From an uncultured Aquimarina sp. (GTDB taxonomy: Bacteria; Bacteroidota; Bacteroidia; Flavobacteriales; Flavobacteriaceae): a DNA stretch of 64,000 bases. The stretch is from positions 310,001 through 374,000 of the forward strand of contig CANMCO010000003.1 of NCBI GenBank assembly GCA_947496355.1. The letters run 5' to 3'. The notes below the pieces were generated by a model. It was not told where the DNA came from. It made no database searches and saw nothing but the letters and a program-made list of their open reading frames with translations. Below, one piece after another: positions 16,442 through 25,411 of this stretch. Both the position numbers and the translations under genes were made by a program. Each line of letters opens with the position of its first letter. The first letter of the stretch is position 1.

Positions 16442-18172
16442 ATGAAGTTTTTTCAATACTTGCTAATTTCTATTACATTATTTATTTGTGCTATTATAAC
16501 GGCACAAGAGAATGTTTATAATATAAAAGATAGTATATACATAAGGCGATTAATTACAGAGGCGGGAAAGTATAATTCTAGAAATATTGATAGTGCCGAG
16601 CGAGATGCCAGAAATGCACTGCTGCTATCTCAAAAAATTGGTAACATTAATTTGGAAATACATTCTCGATCAGCTTTAGCTATTATTCTTGCCCAAAAAA
16701 AAGGAAAAGAAAATCTTGAAGAAGCAAGATATCATTTTACTGCAAATTTACCCTTATCAAGAAGTATAGGTGATTCTACGGCCTCATTTTCATTTGTGAA
16801 TAACATGAGCAATGTTTATGTAAGTATGAAAAACTACCCCAAAGCTTTAAAATATGCGTTGCAATCTATAGAGCTTGGTAAGCAATTGAAGAAAGATAAA
16901 GAAGCAAAATTAGGAATATCATATAATACTTTAGGAAACATATATTGGGATGCCAATTTGAGAGACTCAGCTTTATTTAGCTATAAAAAGGCCAAATATC
17001 ATTTTAAAAAAATACAATCACCATATGAGTATTATATAGATGGAACCATTGGCGAAGTGTATTTATTACAAGAAAATTATGATGAGGGCTATGTGTATCT
17101 GAAATATGCTTATGATAAACTTAAGGAAGCTGATAATAATTTCGAATTTACTAGAATCTCTAACCTTCTTGGAACACTTTTGTTAAAAATGGAAGATGCT
17201 AATAGAGCAAAACAATATTATGAGGAAGCATTGAAAATTGGTAATAAAAAGGACTACAAAAACCTTCAGATTAAATCGTTCTTTGGATTGGCAAAAGTAT
17301 TTTATATAGAAAAAAAAATGGATAGCGCAGGCTTCTATATTGATAAGGCTCTTAAACACATAAAGGCACTAGAACCTATTGAGGATAAAGTTGAAATTTT
17401 GGAGTTAAAGGCTGATATTCTTAGTGGTAAAGGAAAAGCTAAAGAAGCTTTAGGCTATTACAATCTTTCAAAGAACCTCAATGACAGTTTGGCTGAGCTA
17501 AAGAATATTCCTGAGACGACTAATATACTTGTGCAACATCAAAACAAAACAAATGAAGAAAAAGTAAGCACGATGCAAAGGATATTGGCTAAAAAAAATA
17601 AATGGATCATTGTTATCACTGTACTTTTGCTATTTCTTGGAGGGCTAAGTTACTTTTTTATAAAAAAATACCGTAAAAGGTTAGATGTTTCTCATAAAAA
17701 TAAAGAAGTTCTTGAGATCTCTTTACAATCCGAAAAGGATAATAATGCGTATATCAATAGAAAATTAGTGGCAGCTACCGCCAACCTTGCCTTAAAAACA
17801 GATTTATTATCACAGATACATGAATTATTAGGTCAAATTAAAAATCAACCTGCTCAGAATTTGACAAAAGAGATCAATGAAACTCAAACTCAAATTAAAA
17901 TTCAAAAAAATATGGACACGATGTGGAAAGAGTTTTTTACACATTTTGAAGAAGTACACCCAGAATTCCTAAAAGACTTAAAATCCAGATATGCTATCAC
18001 ACAACATGACTTAAAGATTTGTGCATTTTTAAAAATGAATTTGTCCAATAAAGAGATTTGCCAGTTAATGAATATCAACCCTACTACAGTGCGTGTAAAT
18101 ATTCATCGTATCAAAAAGAAACTTAAGATTCCTAAAGAATCAAGTGTAGTCGAATTCTTTTCTGTTAATTAA
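16442..18172 (+). CDS. TPR-transmembrane-HTH regulator, paralog 2
   Basis: A 576-residue membrane regulator: signal or anchor (MKFFQYLLISITLFIC), TPR array to about residue 380, a transmembrane helix at about 394-410 (WIIVITVLLLFLGGLSYFF), coiled coil, and C-terminal HTH (NLSNKEICQLMNINPTTVR). A GTG two codons upstream, at 16436, is possible, but the ATG at 16442 gives the better signal start. The last ~150 residues are about 95% identical to paralog 3 at 18262, whereas the TPR sensor parts are far more diverged. It is preceded by operator site 2 and followed 89 nt later by paralog 3. I infer that it binds the TGWAACGYTT repeats; the signal sensed is unknown. Confidence 0.82.
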   Translation: MKFFQYLLISITLFICAIITAQENVYNIKDSIYIRRLITEAGKYNSRNIDSAERDARNALLLSQKIGNINLEIHSRSALAIILAQKKGKENLEEARYHFTANLPLSRSIGDSTASFSFVNNMSNVYVSMKNYPKALKYALQSIELGKQLKKDKEAKLGISYNTLGNIYWDANLRDSALFSYKKAKYHFKKIQSPYEYYIDGTIGEVYLLQENYDEGYVYLKYAYDKLKEADNNFEFTRISNLLGTLLLKMEDANRAKQYYEEALKIGNKKDYKNLQIKSFFGLAKVFYIEKKMDSAGFYIDKALKHIKALEPIEDKVEILELKADILSGKGKAKEALGYYNLSKNLNDSLAELKNIPETTNILVQHQNKTNEEKVSTMQRILAKKNKWIIVITVLLLFLGGLSYFFIKKYRKRLDVSHKNKEVLEISLQSEKDNNAYINRKLVAATANLALKTDLLSQIHELLGQIKNQPAQNLTKEINETQTQIKIQKNMDTMWKEFFTHFEEVHPEFLKDLKSRYAITQHDLKICAFLKMNLSNKEICQLMNINPTTVRVNIHRIKKKLKIPKESSVVEFFSVN

Positions 18173-18261
18173 GTTATATAAAAGTAGTTCTAAAGATTTG
18201 ATTTTACTGTTCGATCGAAAAAAATGGGATTTTAATAAGTAATTAATAAACAGTTCTTCGA

Positions 18262-19998
18262 ATGAAATACCCACCATTCCTCTACATAATACTCATATTT
18301 AATCTTGTTACCGTTAGCGGTCAAGAAGATATTGCTACCTACAAAAAAGACAGTATCCTGGTTGATAATTTACTTTCCAAGATCGAAGATTATCACACAA
18401 AAAACATTGATAGTATATTAAAGTATGGAAAAAGTGCTTTAGAAATCTCAGAAAGAATAAATACAGTTGACCAACAATATAAGTTACATAGAATCTTGGG
18501 CATTACACTAGCCGAAAGAGGAAGTAAAGAAAACTATGATAAGGCAATATTACATTTTAAACGAGCATTGGAACTTAGTTCCAAAAAAGGAGACCAAGAT
18601 CAAGTAGTTTCAATGACCAATAATTTATCAGGGGTACATTTCTATCAAGGTGATTTTTCTAAAGCCTTAAAGTACAATATTCAGGTTATCGAAGCCGCTA
18701 GGAAAATTAAAAAAGATACTGTTAGACATATAATGTTGGGAGCTTCATTTAATCTATCTGCTATGATTTACAAAAAAATTTTAATGCTGGATTCTTCCAT
18801 GGTAAATTATAAAAGATCCGCTTCACATTATAAACTGAGTGACCCTATAGGGTATTCTACTGCATTAAATAATTTAGGGGCATTACATTTGAATCAAGGA
18901 AATTATGAGGAATCTTTTGTATATTATAAAGAAGCGCTGGAGGGGGCAAAAAAAAATAATTCAAAGTTAAAAGAAGCTATTGTTATTCTTAATCTTGGAG
19001 AATTATTGATCAAATTAGAAAACTACCCCGAGGCTTTAAAATATTTTAAAAACGCATTAAAACTAAGTGCTGAAAATGGATATAAAAGAAACCAACTATT
19101 GTCGTATGTAGGGTTAACTGAGACCTATTATTTTCTTAAAAAGAGGGATAGTGCTTCGTTGTATCTAAATCGTGCATTCTTACTTTGTGATAGTCTTAAA
19201 TCAATAGACGTAAAACAACGGTTATTATTTATTAAAGGAAACAGATTGCAGGAAGTTGGTGACTATGAATCGGCATCGAGCTATTTTAAACTCCATAAAG
19301 AACTTAAAGACAGCCTAGATAACAACAATACTATTGCCAAAACAACCGGAGTTCTTATTAATAATCAACAAAAAGTAAGCGAAAAAAAGGTGGAAGGGTT
19401 ACTAAGCCTTGTTTCAAAACAATATCGTTGGATTTATATTTTTATTATATCTATACTATTGCTCGGCATATTGACATATTTCATTTTTAAAGGATATCGG
19501 TCACGATTAAAAACTTCGGGAATTGATAAAAAAATATTAGAGGCTTCGTTACAATCCGAAAAGGATAATAATGCGTATATCAACAGAAAATTAGTAGCGG
19601 CTACTGCCAATCTTGCTTTAAAAACAGATTTATTGTCACAAGTACATGAATTATTGGGTCAAATTAAAAATCAACCATCTCAAAATTTGACAAAAGAGAT
19701 TAATGAAACTCAAACTCAGATCAAAATCCAAAAAAATATGGATACCATGTGGAAAGAGTTTTTTACCCATTTTGAAGAAGTACATCCCGAGTTTTTAAAA
19801 TCTTTAAAGTCCAAATACGATATTACCCAACACGATTTAAAGATTTGTGCTTTTTTAAAAATGAATCTTTCTAATAAAGAAATCTGCCAGTTAATGAATA
19901 TTAATCCCACCACGGTACGTGTAAATATTCATCGCATAAAAAAGAAACTTAATATTCCCAAAGAAACCAGTGTAGTCGAATTTTTCTCTGTTAATTAA
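18262..19998 (+). CDS. TPR-transmembrane-HTH regulator, paralog 3
   Basis: A 578-residue paralog with the same architecture: signal or anchor (ending VTVSGQE), TPR repeats (for example NYEESFVYYKEALEGAKK and NYPEALKYFKNAL), a transmembrane helix at about 391-409 (WIYIFIISILLLGILTYFI), a coiled coil, and a C-terminal HTH almost identical to paralog 2 (about 7 differences in the last ~150 residues by eye). No TGWAACGYTT repeat or clear terminator is in the 89-nt gap before it, so it may be read through from paralog 2. The near-identical output domain suggests it recognises the same DNA sites with a different sensor. Confidence 0.82.
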   Translation: MKYPPFLYIILIFNLVTVSGQEDIATYKKDSILVDNLLSKIEDYHTKNIDSILKYGKSALEISERINTVDQQYKLHRILGITLAERGSKENYDKAILHFKRALELSSKKGDQDQVVSMTNNLSGVHFYQGDFSKALKYNIQVIEAARKIKKDTVRHIMLGASFNLSAMIYKKILMLDSSMVNYKRSASHYKLSDPIGYSTALNNLGALHLNQGNYEESFVYYKEALEGAKKNNSKLKEAIVILNLGELLIKLENYPEALKYFKNALKLSAENGYKRNQLLSYVGLTETYYFLKKRDSASLYLNRAFLLCDSLKSIDVKQRLLFIKGNRLQEVGDYESASSYFKLHKELKDSLDNNNTIAKTTGVLINNQQKVSEKKVEGLLSLVSKQYRWIYIFIISILLLGILTYFIFKGYRSRLKTSGIDKKILEASLQSEKDNNAYINRKLVAATANLALKTDLLSQVHELLGQIKNQPSQNLTKEINETQTQIKIQKNMDTMWKEFFTHFEEVHPEFLKSLKSKYDITQHDLKICAFLKMNLSNKEICQLMNINPTTVRVNIHRIKKKLNIPKETSVVEFFSVN

Positions 19999-20047
19999 AT
20001 GTGATTCTATCCTTAATCCATCGATGCCGGTGTTTTAACTTCTGTGA

Positions 20048-20065
20048 TCTCGAGCGAAGTCGAGA
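20048..20065. repeat. Short extragenic palindrome (TCTCGA-N6-TCGAGA)
   Basis: TCTCGA-GCGAAG-TCGAGA forms a 6-bp stem. From memory, GC-richer palindromes of this kind are common between genes in Flavobacteriaceae and resemble REP elements. Only one clear copy is seen in this window. Confidence 0.45.
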
Positions 20066-20157
20066 GGTTATCTACTAAACGACTTGAATTGATGCTTTTT
20101 GTACTATTGGTTACAGAATACAAGAAGTGCCCTCTATAGTTCTCATTCATCGAAGCA

Positions 20158-20234
20158 TGAAACGTTTTTTACCACCGATGAAACGTTTTGAAACGCTCTT
20201 TTTTCTTTTTTCTTTTGGTATTCTCATAATTTCG
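20158..20234 (+). promoter_or_regulatory. Regulated promoter with three phased TGWAACGYTT repeats (site 3)
   Basis: Repeat copies begin at 20158, 20179 and 20189 (21 and 10 bp apart), with TAATTTCG at 20227-20234, 38 bp after the last repeat start. Spacing and much of the intervening sequence match site 1. No TTG lies at a standard distance upstream of the -7 element, which fits an activator-dependent promoter. It drives the 1321-residue secreted lipase-like protein. Confidence 0.75.
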
Positions 20235-20240
20235 AACCAG

Positions 20241-20262
20241 TTGATATTTATATGATTATCAA
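20241..20262 (+). promoter_or_regulatory. Leader hairpin shared with the gene at 14082
   Basis: TTGATA, 10-nt loop, TATCAA in the 5' leader, at the same place relative to the -7 element as the hairpin at 14020-14041. The loop sequences differ. Confidence 0.5.
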
Positions 20263-20301
20263 TTTATTAACTATTTTTTTATAACTATTAAAATTGAAAT
20301 T

Positions 20302-23300
20302 ATGAAATTAAAATTACGTCCAAATTTTACAAGGACATTTTTACTTGTTTTTATGGCTACATGTAGCTTTTTTAACTCCTTTGGGCAATGTGAAAAAAAT
20401 GGAGTTTATTTTGTACAATATAGCTATGGCATAGATTCTGATTTAATAACGATGAAAACATTGGTAGGGCCTGATGAACCTAAGGAAAGTATCTTTGATG
20501 TTAGACTTGAGGATATAAGTTTACGTCCAAGTTTCAGATCTAGTAACTATGATTTTTATGCAATCGAAACCAGAGTACCTCCCTCTGGATTTGGAGAATC
20601 TGTACTTAATAGTTCTTATTTGAAAACATTTGACACCGAGTACGTCAATTATGTGAACTCAGTTGAAATGGCGATCTCATTGATGTATAATTATTTATAT
20701 AATAGTGCAAGAAGCTATCAAAACGGGATTCCGAATACTGGTCAGTGTTATGAAGGGTATATTCAAAGGAATAGGGGATTTTGTGAGGGAGAAACAGATA
20801 ATTTATGGAGAGGTCGTGTTTATTCTGGGCCAGATCCCACGAGTGAGTCCAATCCTCCATATATTTTGAATGAATGGGGAGATACCGTAAGTCTTAGCGA
20901 TTTTTTTGTAAAGGAAGTAAAGTTTTATGATCGTATGACAGGAACCTTTGAAACTGTATATACCAAAGAAGGAGGTAGTTTTGAAGTAAACTGCTGCCCT
21001 GTATCCTCTTTATCTATAGAACCTACTTCATACCTGGAAAAAACAGACCCTGATAGTGGTAATACAGTTAGGGATATTTGGAACGCCAGTGATGCCTTTG
21101 ATTTTACAAAAGCTTTTGAGCTTAAAAATCAAGATGATAATAGTTTAGCCGAAGAGGACAAAGTAAAGGTGAGATGGCATGTCTACGATAATACGGATAC
21201 CGAAAATCCTTGGCAATATGTAGATCCGTCTGCCAGCGAAAATAGTATAACGGAATATTATTTTGATAACGAAAGAAACATTGATGAATTTGGCAAGGTT
21301 AAAATCAAGGCTGAATATACTTGCGATGATGGTTCTATAACCTCTAGTGATACCTTCGAAATGAGGATCGCATGTCTTTCACGTTTAATTATTTCTCCAA
21401 CTACGTATCTAGAAAAAATAGATCCTGATACAGGAACTAATGTTTCCAATGCCTGGAATGCCGACGATGCCTTTGATTTTACAAAAGCCTTTGAGCTTAA
21501 AGATCAAGATGGTAATCTTTTATCTGAGGAAGATTTGGAAAAAGTAAAATGGTATGTAGAGGATCGCTCAAAATTGGATGATAAATTCATTTATGTAAAT
21601 CCTGAAGATTCGTATAACACACCAAAGGAATATTACTTTAATGGTAAAAAGAATGTAGATCAATGGGGAGAAGTATTAATTAGAGCTGAGTATGAATGTG
21701 GCAATGGTACAATAGTAAGACGTACAACCGAACTTGAGATTTTGGATATCGGTATGTACTTTAGAGATCCAGGCGGAAACATTTTAAGATGGCATAAAAA
21801 TCTGTATGAAAAAGACCCCAGTATTTATGATGGCTTCTATAATCCATCCAAGAATATAGTGATGCACTCGCACGGTTGGCAACCTGGAGAAAATGCGAAG
21901 CATAAATTAAATCCTTCAGGAAATCCAGTACGAGATCGATTGGGAGAAGATGGTATTGACGAATGGCATAATGATTATAATGTATTATTATTCTTTTGGA
22001 CCCAAAGTGCAGATCATATTAATGGGTATACTCCAGCTTTTATTAATTTTATAGAACCCTCAAAAAGGGCATTTAAAAGAAATCCAAAATGGATTCGAGA
22101 AAACGGAACAGAATCATTAGTGGCTACTTCTTTTAAATCAATAGGTTTAATATGTGGCGAGCAGGTTAAGGAAATTATCACCACTACAGGCTTTAATAAT
22201 GAAGCTAGAGAAGTTCGATTAGTTGGTCACTCTTTTGGAGCTCTTGTGGTTACCAGAGCAACCCAGTTTTTAGGAACTTCGATTGTCGATAGAATGGTGT
22301 ATTTAGATCCTGCGACTACGTCACCCTTTTTGGAGTATTACCAAGACAAGATTATGCCAGATCCATCAATCATGCCACCGACCGAGTGGTATCAAAGTTC
22401 TGCATATGACCTGGTATGGAAACCCTCTAGCTTTTTTATTAGCGGTTTCGGAGATCGAGGAGTTTATAATACGTTGATATCAAATACCACATATGTACGC
22501 ATTCATCCTTTATGGGAAGCTTCGTACCCTGTGGGAGATGGTATTTTGCATGGTAGTGCTAAAGAGCATTATTACAAATCCTTAAACGACCTTAAACCAC
22601 AAATTGTAAACTCCACAGAACCTACTTTTCCATCAGGTATATCTACATTAGAATGTGCGGAGGGTTCTGTTCCTCCAGAGAATCGAAGTGATATATTCTT
22701 TGATGGCCTTCCATTTTATTCTAATCCTTTATATATGAAATGTTTTGAAACAACTGGTCCTAGAATCGGACCTTCTGCAGCTGCAAGTTTAGAAGAATTA
22801 GCTTTCTATAAAGGAAAGGCTCTTGAGCAAGTCTATGGCAAGAATACAGTATCTGTAGGAGATGATCGCTATGCGCTACGGAATCCAGATTCTGATGGAA
22901 ACCATATTGGACAGGAATATAACGAGGTTGATCTGTCTCTTGAAGCTGTAAATGGCGTTAATGATATCGTATTATCATGGGGAAACAATAATGAAATTCA
23001 AGCACGATCTTTAAGTAAAAGTCAGTCAACGACTCCTAGTTACTATGTTATTTTGGATCAAGATTTAAAAGGAATTGGATTCACTAGTGAAAACTCTTAT
23101 ACCGTAGAAGGTTTAACACCAAATACTTCGTATGAATTTTTTGTGTTGCCAATCGGATCCGATGGATATCCGACTGGATATGATACTGTAGAGGCTGCTA
23201 CGTATGATCCGCAGCCAATTGCTCTTGGAATAATAAATAACTTTCAGGACAATAAACGTACCTGGCACGAAGTCACTTTTTCGTCCCCCATGTATAATCC

Positions 23301-24267
23301 TAGTGTTGTATTTGGGCCAGCATCTTATAATGACGAAGAACCTGTAACAATTCGGATAAAAGATGTCACGAATTTTGGTTTTAAATATCAATTTGATGAA
23401 TGGGATTATCAAGATGGTAGTCATACTAACGAAACGATTAGTTATTTGGCAATTTCAGAAGGGGTAACCAGATTTGGAGGATTAACAATAGAATCTGCCA
23501 TTGTAGCCGATGTAAATCACACAATCAAGTCCGTAGATTTTAAAAATGAATTTACCACAAAACCTATTGTATTTACTCAGGTTAGTTCTTTTAAAGGAGG
23601 ATCTGCTGTGGTTACTCGAGTAAAAAACATATCCACCACTGGTTTTGATCTAAAAGTACAAGAAGAGCAAGGAAATGATAACAAACATGCTAGGGAACTC
23701 GTATCCTATATTGCCATAGAACCGGGTACGTATAGATATTCTAATGGGTTAACTTTAATTGTGGGATCTGATACATTTAATCACAATTTCAAATCTTTGA
23801 ACTTTAGTGGTATTGAGAATCCTGTTTTTATCGCATCAATGCAAACCACCAACGGTGGGGATCCAACGGGTTTAAGATATCGGGATCTAAACACGAGTTC
23901 AGTACAGCTAAAACTAGAAGAAGAACAATCTAAAGATACAGAAGTCTGGCATGTCAATGAGGAGGTAGGATATTTCATATATGGTATAGAAGCAACAGAA
24001 AATGCTTCAAGAGCTTCAAAAATAGCTAATACAGATGCTCCTTTTAAACTGTTTCCAAATCCAACAACAGGAAAGATATTCCTAAATAGCGAAGTCGATA
24101 TCAAAAAAGCTACAGTTTTGGATATTCACGGAAGGGTTTTATTGAATATAGATATAACCAATAAAAACCAAGAAATTGATGTTTCCGGTTTAAAAACAGG
24201 AATGTATATGCTACAAATTATTACCAATCAAAATGAACAGAGAAGTTTAACTTTCATCAAATCTTAA
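20302..24267 (+). CDS. Large secreted lipase-like multidomain protein with T9SS sorting domain
   Basis: A 1321-residue cargo protein. The signal peptide ends near SFGQ (about residue 28). Domains in order: a unique N-terminal region; two tandem repeats at about 234-358 and 359-480, each with SYLEK/TYLEK, DAFDFTKAFELK and KVKW or KVRW; an alpha/beta-hydrolase domain with GHSFGA (Ser about 644) followed by YLDPATT, as in pancreatic-lipase-like enzymes, and a His-rich stretch (HPLWEAS, ILHGSAKEH); a fibronectin type III-like domain at about 875-970; two lectin-like beta modules at about 975-1225 (TWHEVTFSSP, GFKYQFDEWDYQDGSH); and a type A sorting domain from about 1248 (FPNPTTGKIFL, GLKTGMYML). 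Probably an exported lipase or esterase that binds a surface polymer. It is the single gene behind operator site 3. Confidence 0.8.
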   Translation: MKLKLRPNFTRTFLLVFMATCSFFNSFGQCEKNGVYFVQYSYGIDSDLITMKTLVGPDEPKESIFDVRLEDISLRPSFRSSNYDFYAIETRVPPSGFGESVLNSSYLKTFDTEYVNYVNSVEMAISLMYNYLYNSARSYQNGIPNTGQCYEGYIQRNRGFCEGETDNLWRGRVYSGPDPTSESNPPYILNEWGDTVSLSDFFVKEVKFYDRMTGTFETVYTKEGGSFEVNCCPVSSLSIEPTSYLEKTDPDSGNTVRDIWNASDAFDFTKAFELKNQDDNSLAEEDKVKVRWHVYDNTDTENPWQYVDPSASENSITEYYFDNERNIDEFGKVKIKAEYTCDDGSITSSDTFEMRIACLSRLIISPTTYLEKIDPDTGTNVSNAWNADDAFDFTKAFELKDQDGNLLSEEDLEKVKWYVEDRSKLDDKFIYVNPEDSYNTPKEYYFNGKKNVDQWGEVLIRAEYECGNGTIVRRTTELEILDIGMYFRDPGGNILRWHKNLYEKDPSIYDGFYNPSKNIVMHSHGWQPGENAKHKLNPSGNPVRDRLGEDGIDEWHNDYNVLLFFWTQSADHINGYTPAFINFIEPSKRAFKRNPKWIRENGTESLVATSFKSIGLICGEQVKEIITTTGFNNEAREVRLVGHSFGALVVTRATQFLGTSIVDRMVYLDPATTSPFLEYYQDKIMPDPSIMPPTEWYQSSAYDLVWKPSSFFISGFGDRGVYNTLISNTTYVRIHPLWEASYPVGDGILHGSAKEHYYKSLNDLKPQIVNSTEPTFPSGISTLECAEGSVPPENRSDIFFDGLPFYSNPLYMKCFETTGPRIGPSAAASLEELAFYKGKALEQVYGKNTVSVGDDRYALRNPDSDGNHIGQEYNEVDLSLEAVNGVNDIVLSWGNNNEIQARSLSKSQSTTPSYYVILDQDLKGIGFTSENSYTVEGLTPNTSYEFFVLPIGSDGYPTGYDTVEAATYDPQPIALGIINNFQDNKRTWHEVTFSSPMYNPSVVFGPASYNDEEPVTIRIKDVTNFGFKYQFDEWDYQDGSHTNETISYLAISEGVTRFGGLTIESAIVADVNHTIKSVDFKNEFTTKPIVFTQVSSFKGGSAVVTRVKNISTTGFDLKVQEEQGNDNKHARELVSYIAIEPGTYRYSNGLTLIVGSDTFNHNFKSLNFSGIENPVFIASMQTTNGGDPTGLRYRDLNTSSVQLKLEEEQSKDTEVWHVNEEVGYFIYGIEATENASRASKIANTDAPFKLFPNPTTGKIFLNSEVDIKKATVLDIHGRVLLNIDITNKNQEIDVSGLKTGMYMLQIITNQNEQRSLTFIKS

Positions 24268-24295
24268 GTATGAGATAGTGAAATTAAGAACCCTA

Positions 24296-24335
24296 AAGTC
24301 ACGTCGTCAAATCGCATATCGATGGCGTGACTTTT
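24296..24335 (+). terminator. Probable terminator of the lipase-like gene
   Basis: AAGTCACG pairs with CGTGACTT across a roughly 24-nt partly paired loop, followed by TTTCT. It lies 28 nt after the stop codon. Confidence 0.7.
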
Positions 24336-24375
24336 CTAAAAAAGTATACAAAATAAAAAGAATTAATAATGTGTT

Positions 24376-24597
24376 ATGAATACTTTTGAAAACAATAAAA
24401 TATACGTTGTTACTAATGAGATAGAAACCGTTTTAAAAATAATTGAAAGCTATATGGATAATTCTACCAAAGTGATTTACCATATTGATCAATTAATAGA
24501 AAATAAAAATTTACCCGATTATTTGTATAAGACCCTAACTTCGTTGAGGGACACCTATTCAATAAATATAATGAACATTGAACGCTTTATGAGCTAA
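24376..24597 (+). CDS. Small hypothetical protein
   Basis: A 73-residue frame with an ATG start, 41 nt after a terminator, so it would need its own promoter. The translation is mostly helical, acidic to neutral, with no signal peptide or transmembrane segment (motifs such as KVIYHIDQLIE). No family recognised. It may be a real orphan gene or a chance frame; codon use looks like the neighbours. Confidence 0.4.
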   Translation: MNTFENNKIYVVTNEIETVLKIIESYMDNSTKVIYHIDQLIENKNLPDYLYKTLTSLRDTYSINIMNIERFMS

Positions 24598-24629
24598 AAA
24601 GATCTTACACTTACATTTGGGGATGAATG

Positions 24630-24678
24630 ATTAACCGCTTACTTTATGATAACTTTACTTGTTGTCCAAGCGGTTAAT
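24630..24678. terminator. Hairpin between the small gene and miaE-like gene 1
   Basis: ATTAACCGCTT pairs perfectly with AAGCGGTTAAT (11 bp) across a 27-nt loop, in the gap between convergent genes. It could end transcription from either side, although the T tract is weak. Confidence 0.55.
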
Positions 24679-24687
24679 TTATTCATG

Positions 24688-25269
24688 TTATCCATGTATA
24701 CTTTCTTTTTTACTTAGATCCTTCATTATCTCGGCTTCATAAACCAATAAATCTTGCCATTTCTTATCTACCTCTTCACGGTCACCATATTGACGAGCAA
24801 AATTGAGAAACATTGTATAATGATTAGCTTCACTAATCATTAGGCTTCTATAGAAATCAGCAAGTTCTTTATCCTCCAACTCTTCAGAAAGTAGTTTAAA
24901 ACGTTCACAACTTCTGGCTTCAATCAGAGCGGCATATAATAGACGATGTACAAGTTGCGTAGTTCTGCTTCCACCTTTAGGGAAAAAAGTAACTAATTGA
25001 AGCACGTATTCATCTTTTCTGTCTCGCCCAAGAATCCATCCTCTTGCAATGATCTTATCATGCACCATTTTAAAATGGCTGATTTCTTCTTTTACAAGTT
25101 TAGTCATTTCTTGTACAAGCTCTGTATATTCGGGAAAACTAACAATAAGAGATATGGCCGTAGAAGTAGCTTTTTGTTCACAGTAGGCATGATCTGTAAG
25201 GATTTCTTCGATGTTTTTCTCGACTATGTTTACCCATCGCGGGTCTGTAGGAAGTTTTAAACCAAGCAT
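24688..25269 (-). CDS. miaE: tRNA-(ms2io6A)-hydroxylase MiaE-like protein, copy 1
   Basis: A 193-residue ferritin-like diiron protein. MiaE hydroxylates 2-methylthio-N6-isopentenyl-adenosine at position 37 of tRNAs reading U-starting codons. Diiron ligands are visible as the ExxH pair EEISHF (Glu62, His65), EARSCERF in helix 3, and SEANHY in helix 4; the first helix contributes Glu31 in YCEQKA. It opens MLGLKLPTDPRW, like the second copy at 33897, and both end in SIHG. It is a single gene convergent with the small hypothetical gene. Two copies in one region are unusual; one may have a changed substrate. Confidence 0.85.
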   Translation of the reverse strand: MLGLKLPTDPRWVNIVEKNIEEILTDHAYCEQKATSTAISLIVSFPEYTELVQEMTKLVKEEISHFKMVHDKIIARGWILGRDRKDEYVLQLVTFFPKGGSRTTQLVHRLLYAALIEARSCERFKLLSEELEDKELADFYRSLMISEANHYTMFLNFARQYGDREEVDKKWQDLLVYEAEIMKDLSKKESIHG

Positions 25270-25411
25270 ATTACTCTATTGTTTACTTTTTAATAAGTTA
25301 AAGAATTATTGTTTGCAAAGGTATTATAATATTACCATACCCAAAGAATTCGTAAGAAATGATTATACAGGTTTTGGTAGTGTTGTTCCTTGATTTGAGA
25401 TACTATGTTGA

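Noticed and set aside
18173..18261. Search for the operator upstream of TPR-HTH paralog 3
   Set aside because: No repeat found in the gap; it may be expressed from the paralog 2 promoter.
24574..24590. TGAACGCTTT resembling the TGWAACGYTT operator
   Set aside because: A single copy without a 10-bp-spaced partner or -7 element, inside a small open frame; likely chance.
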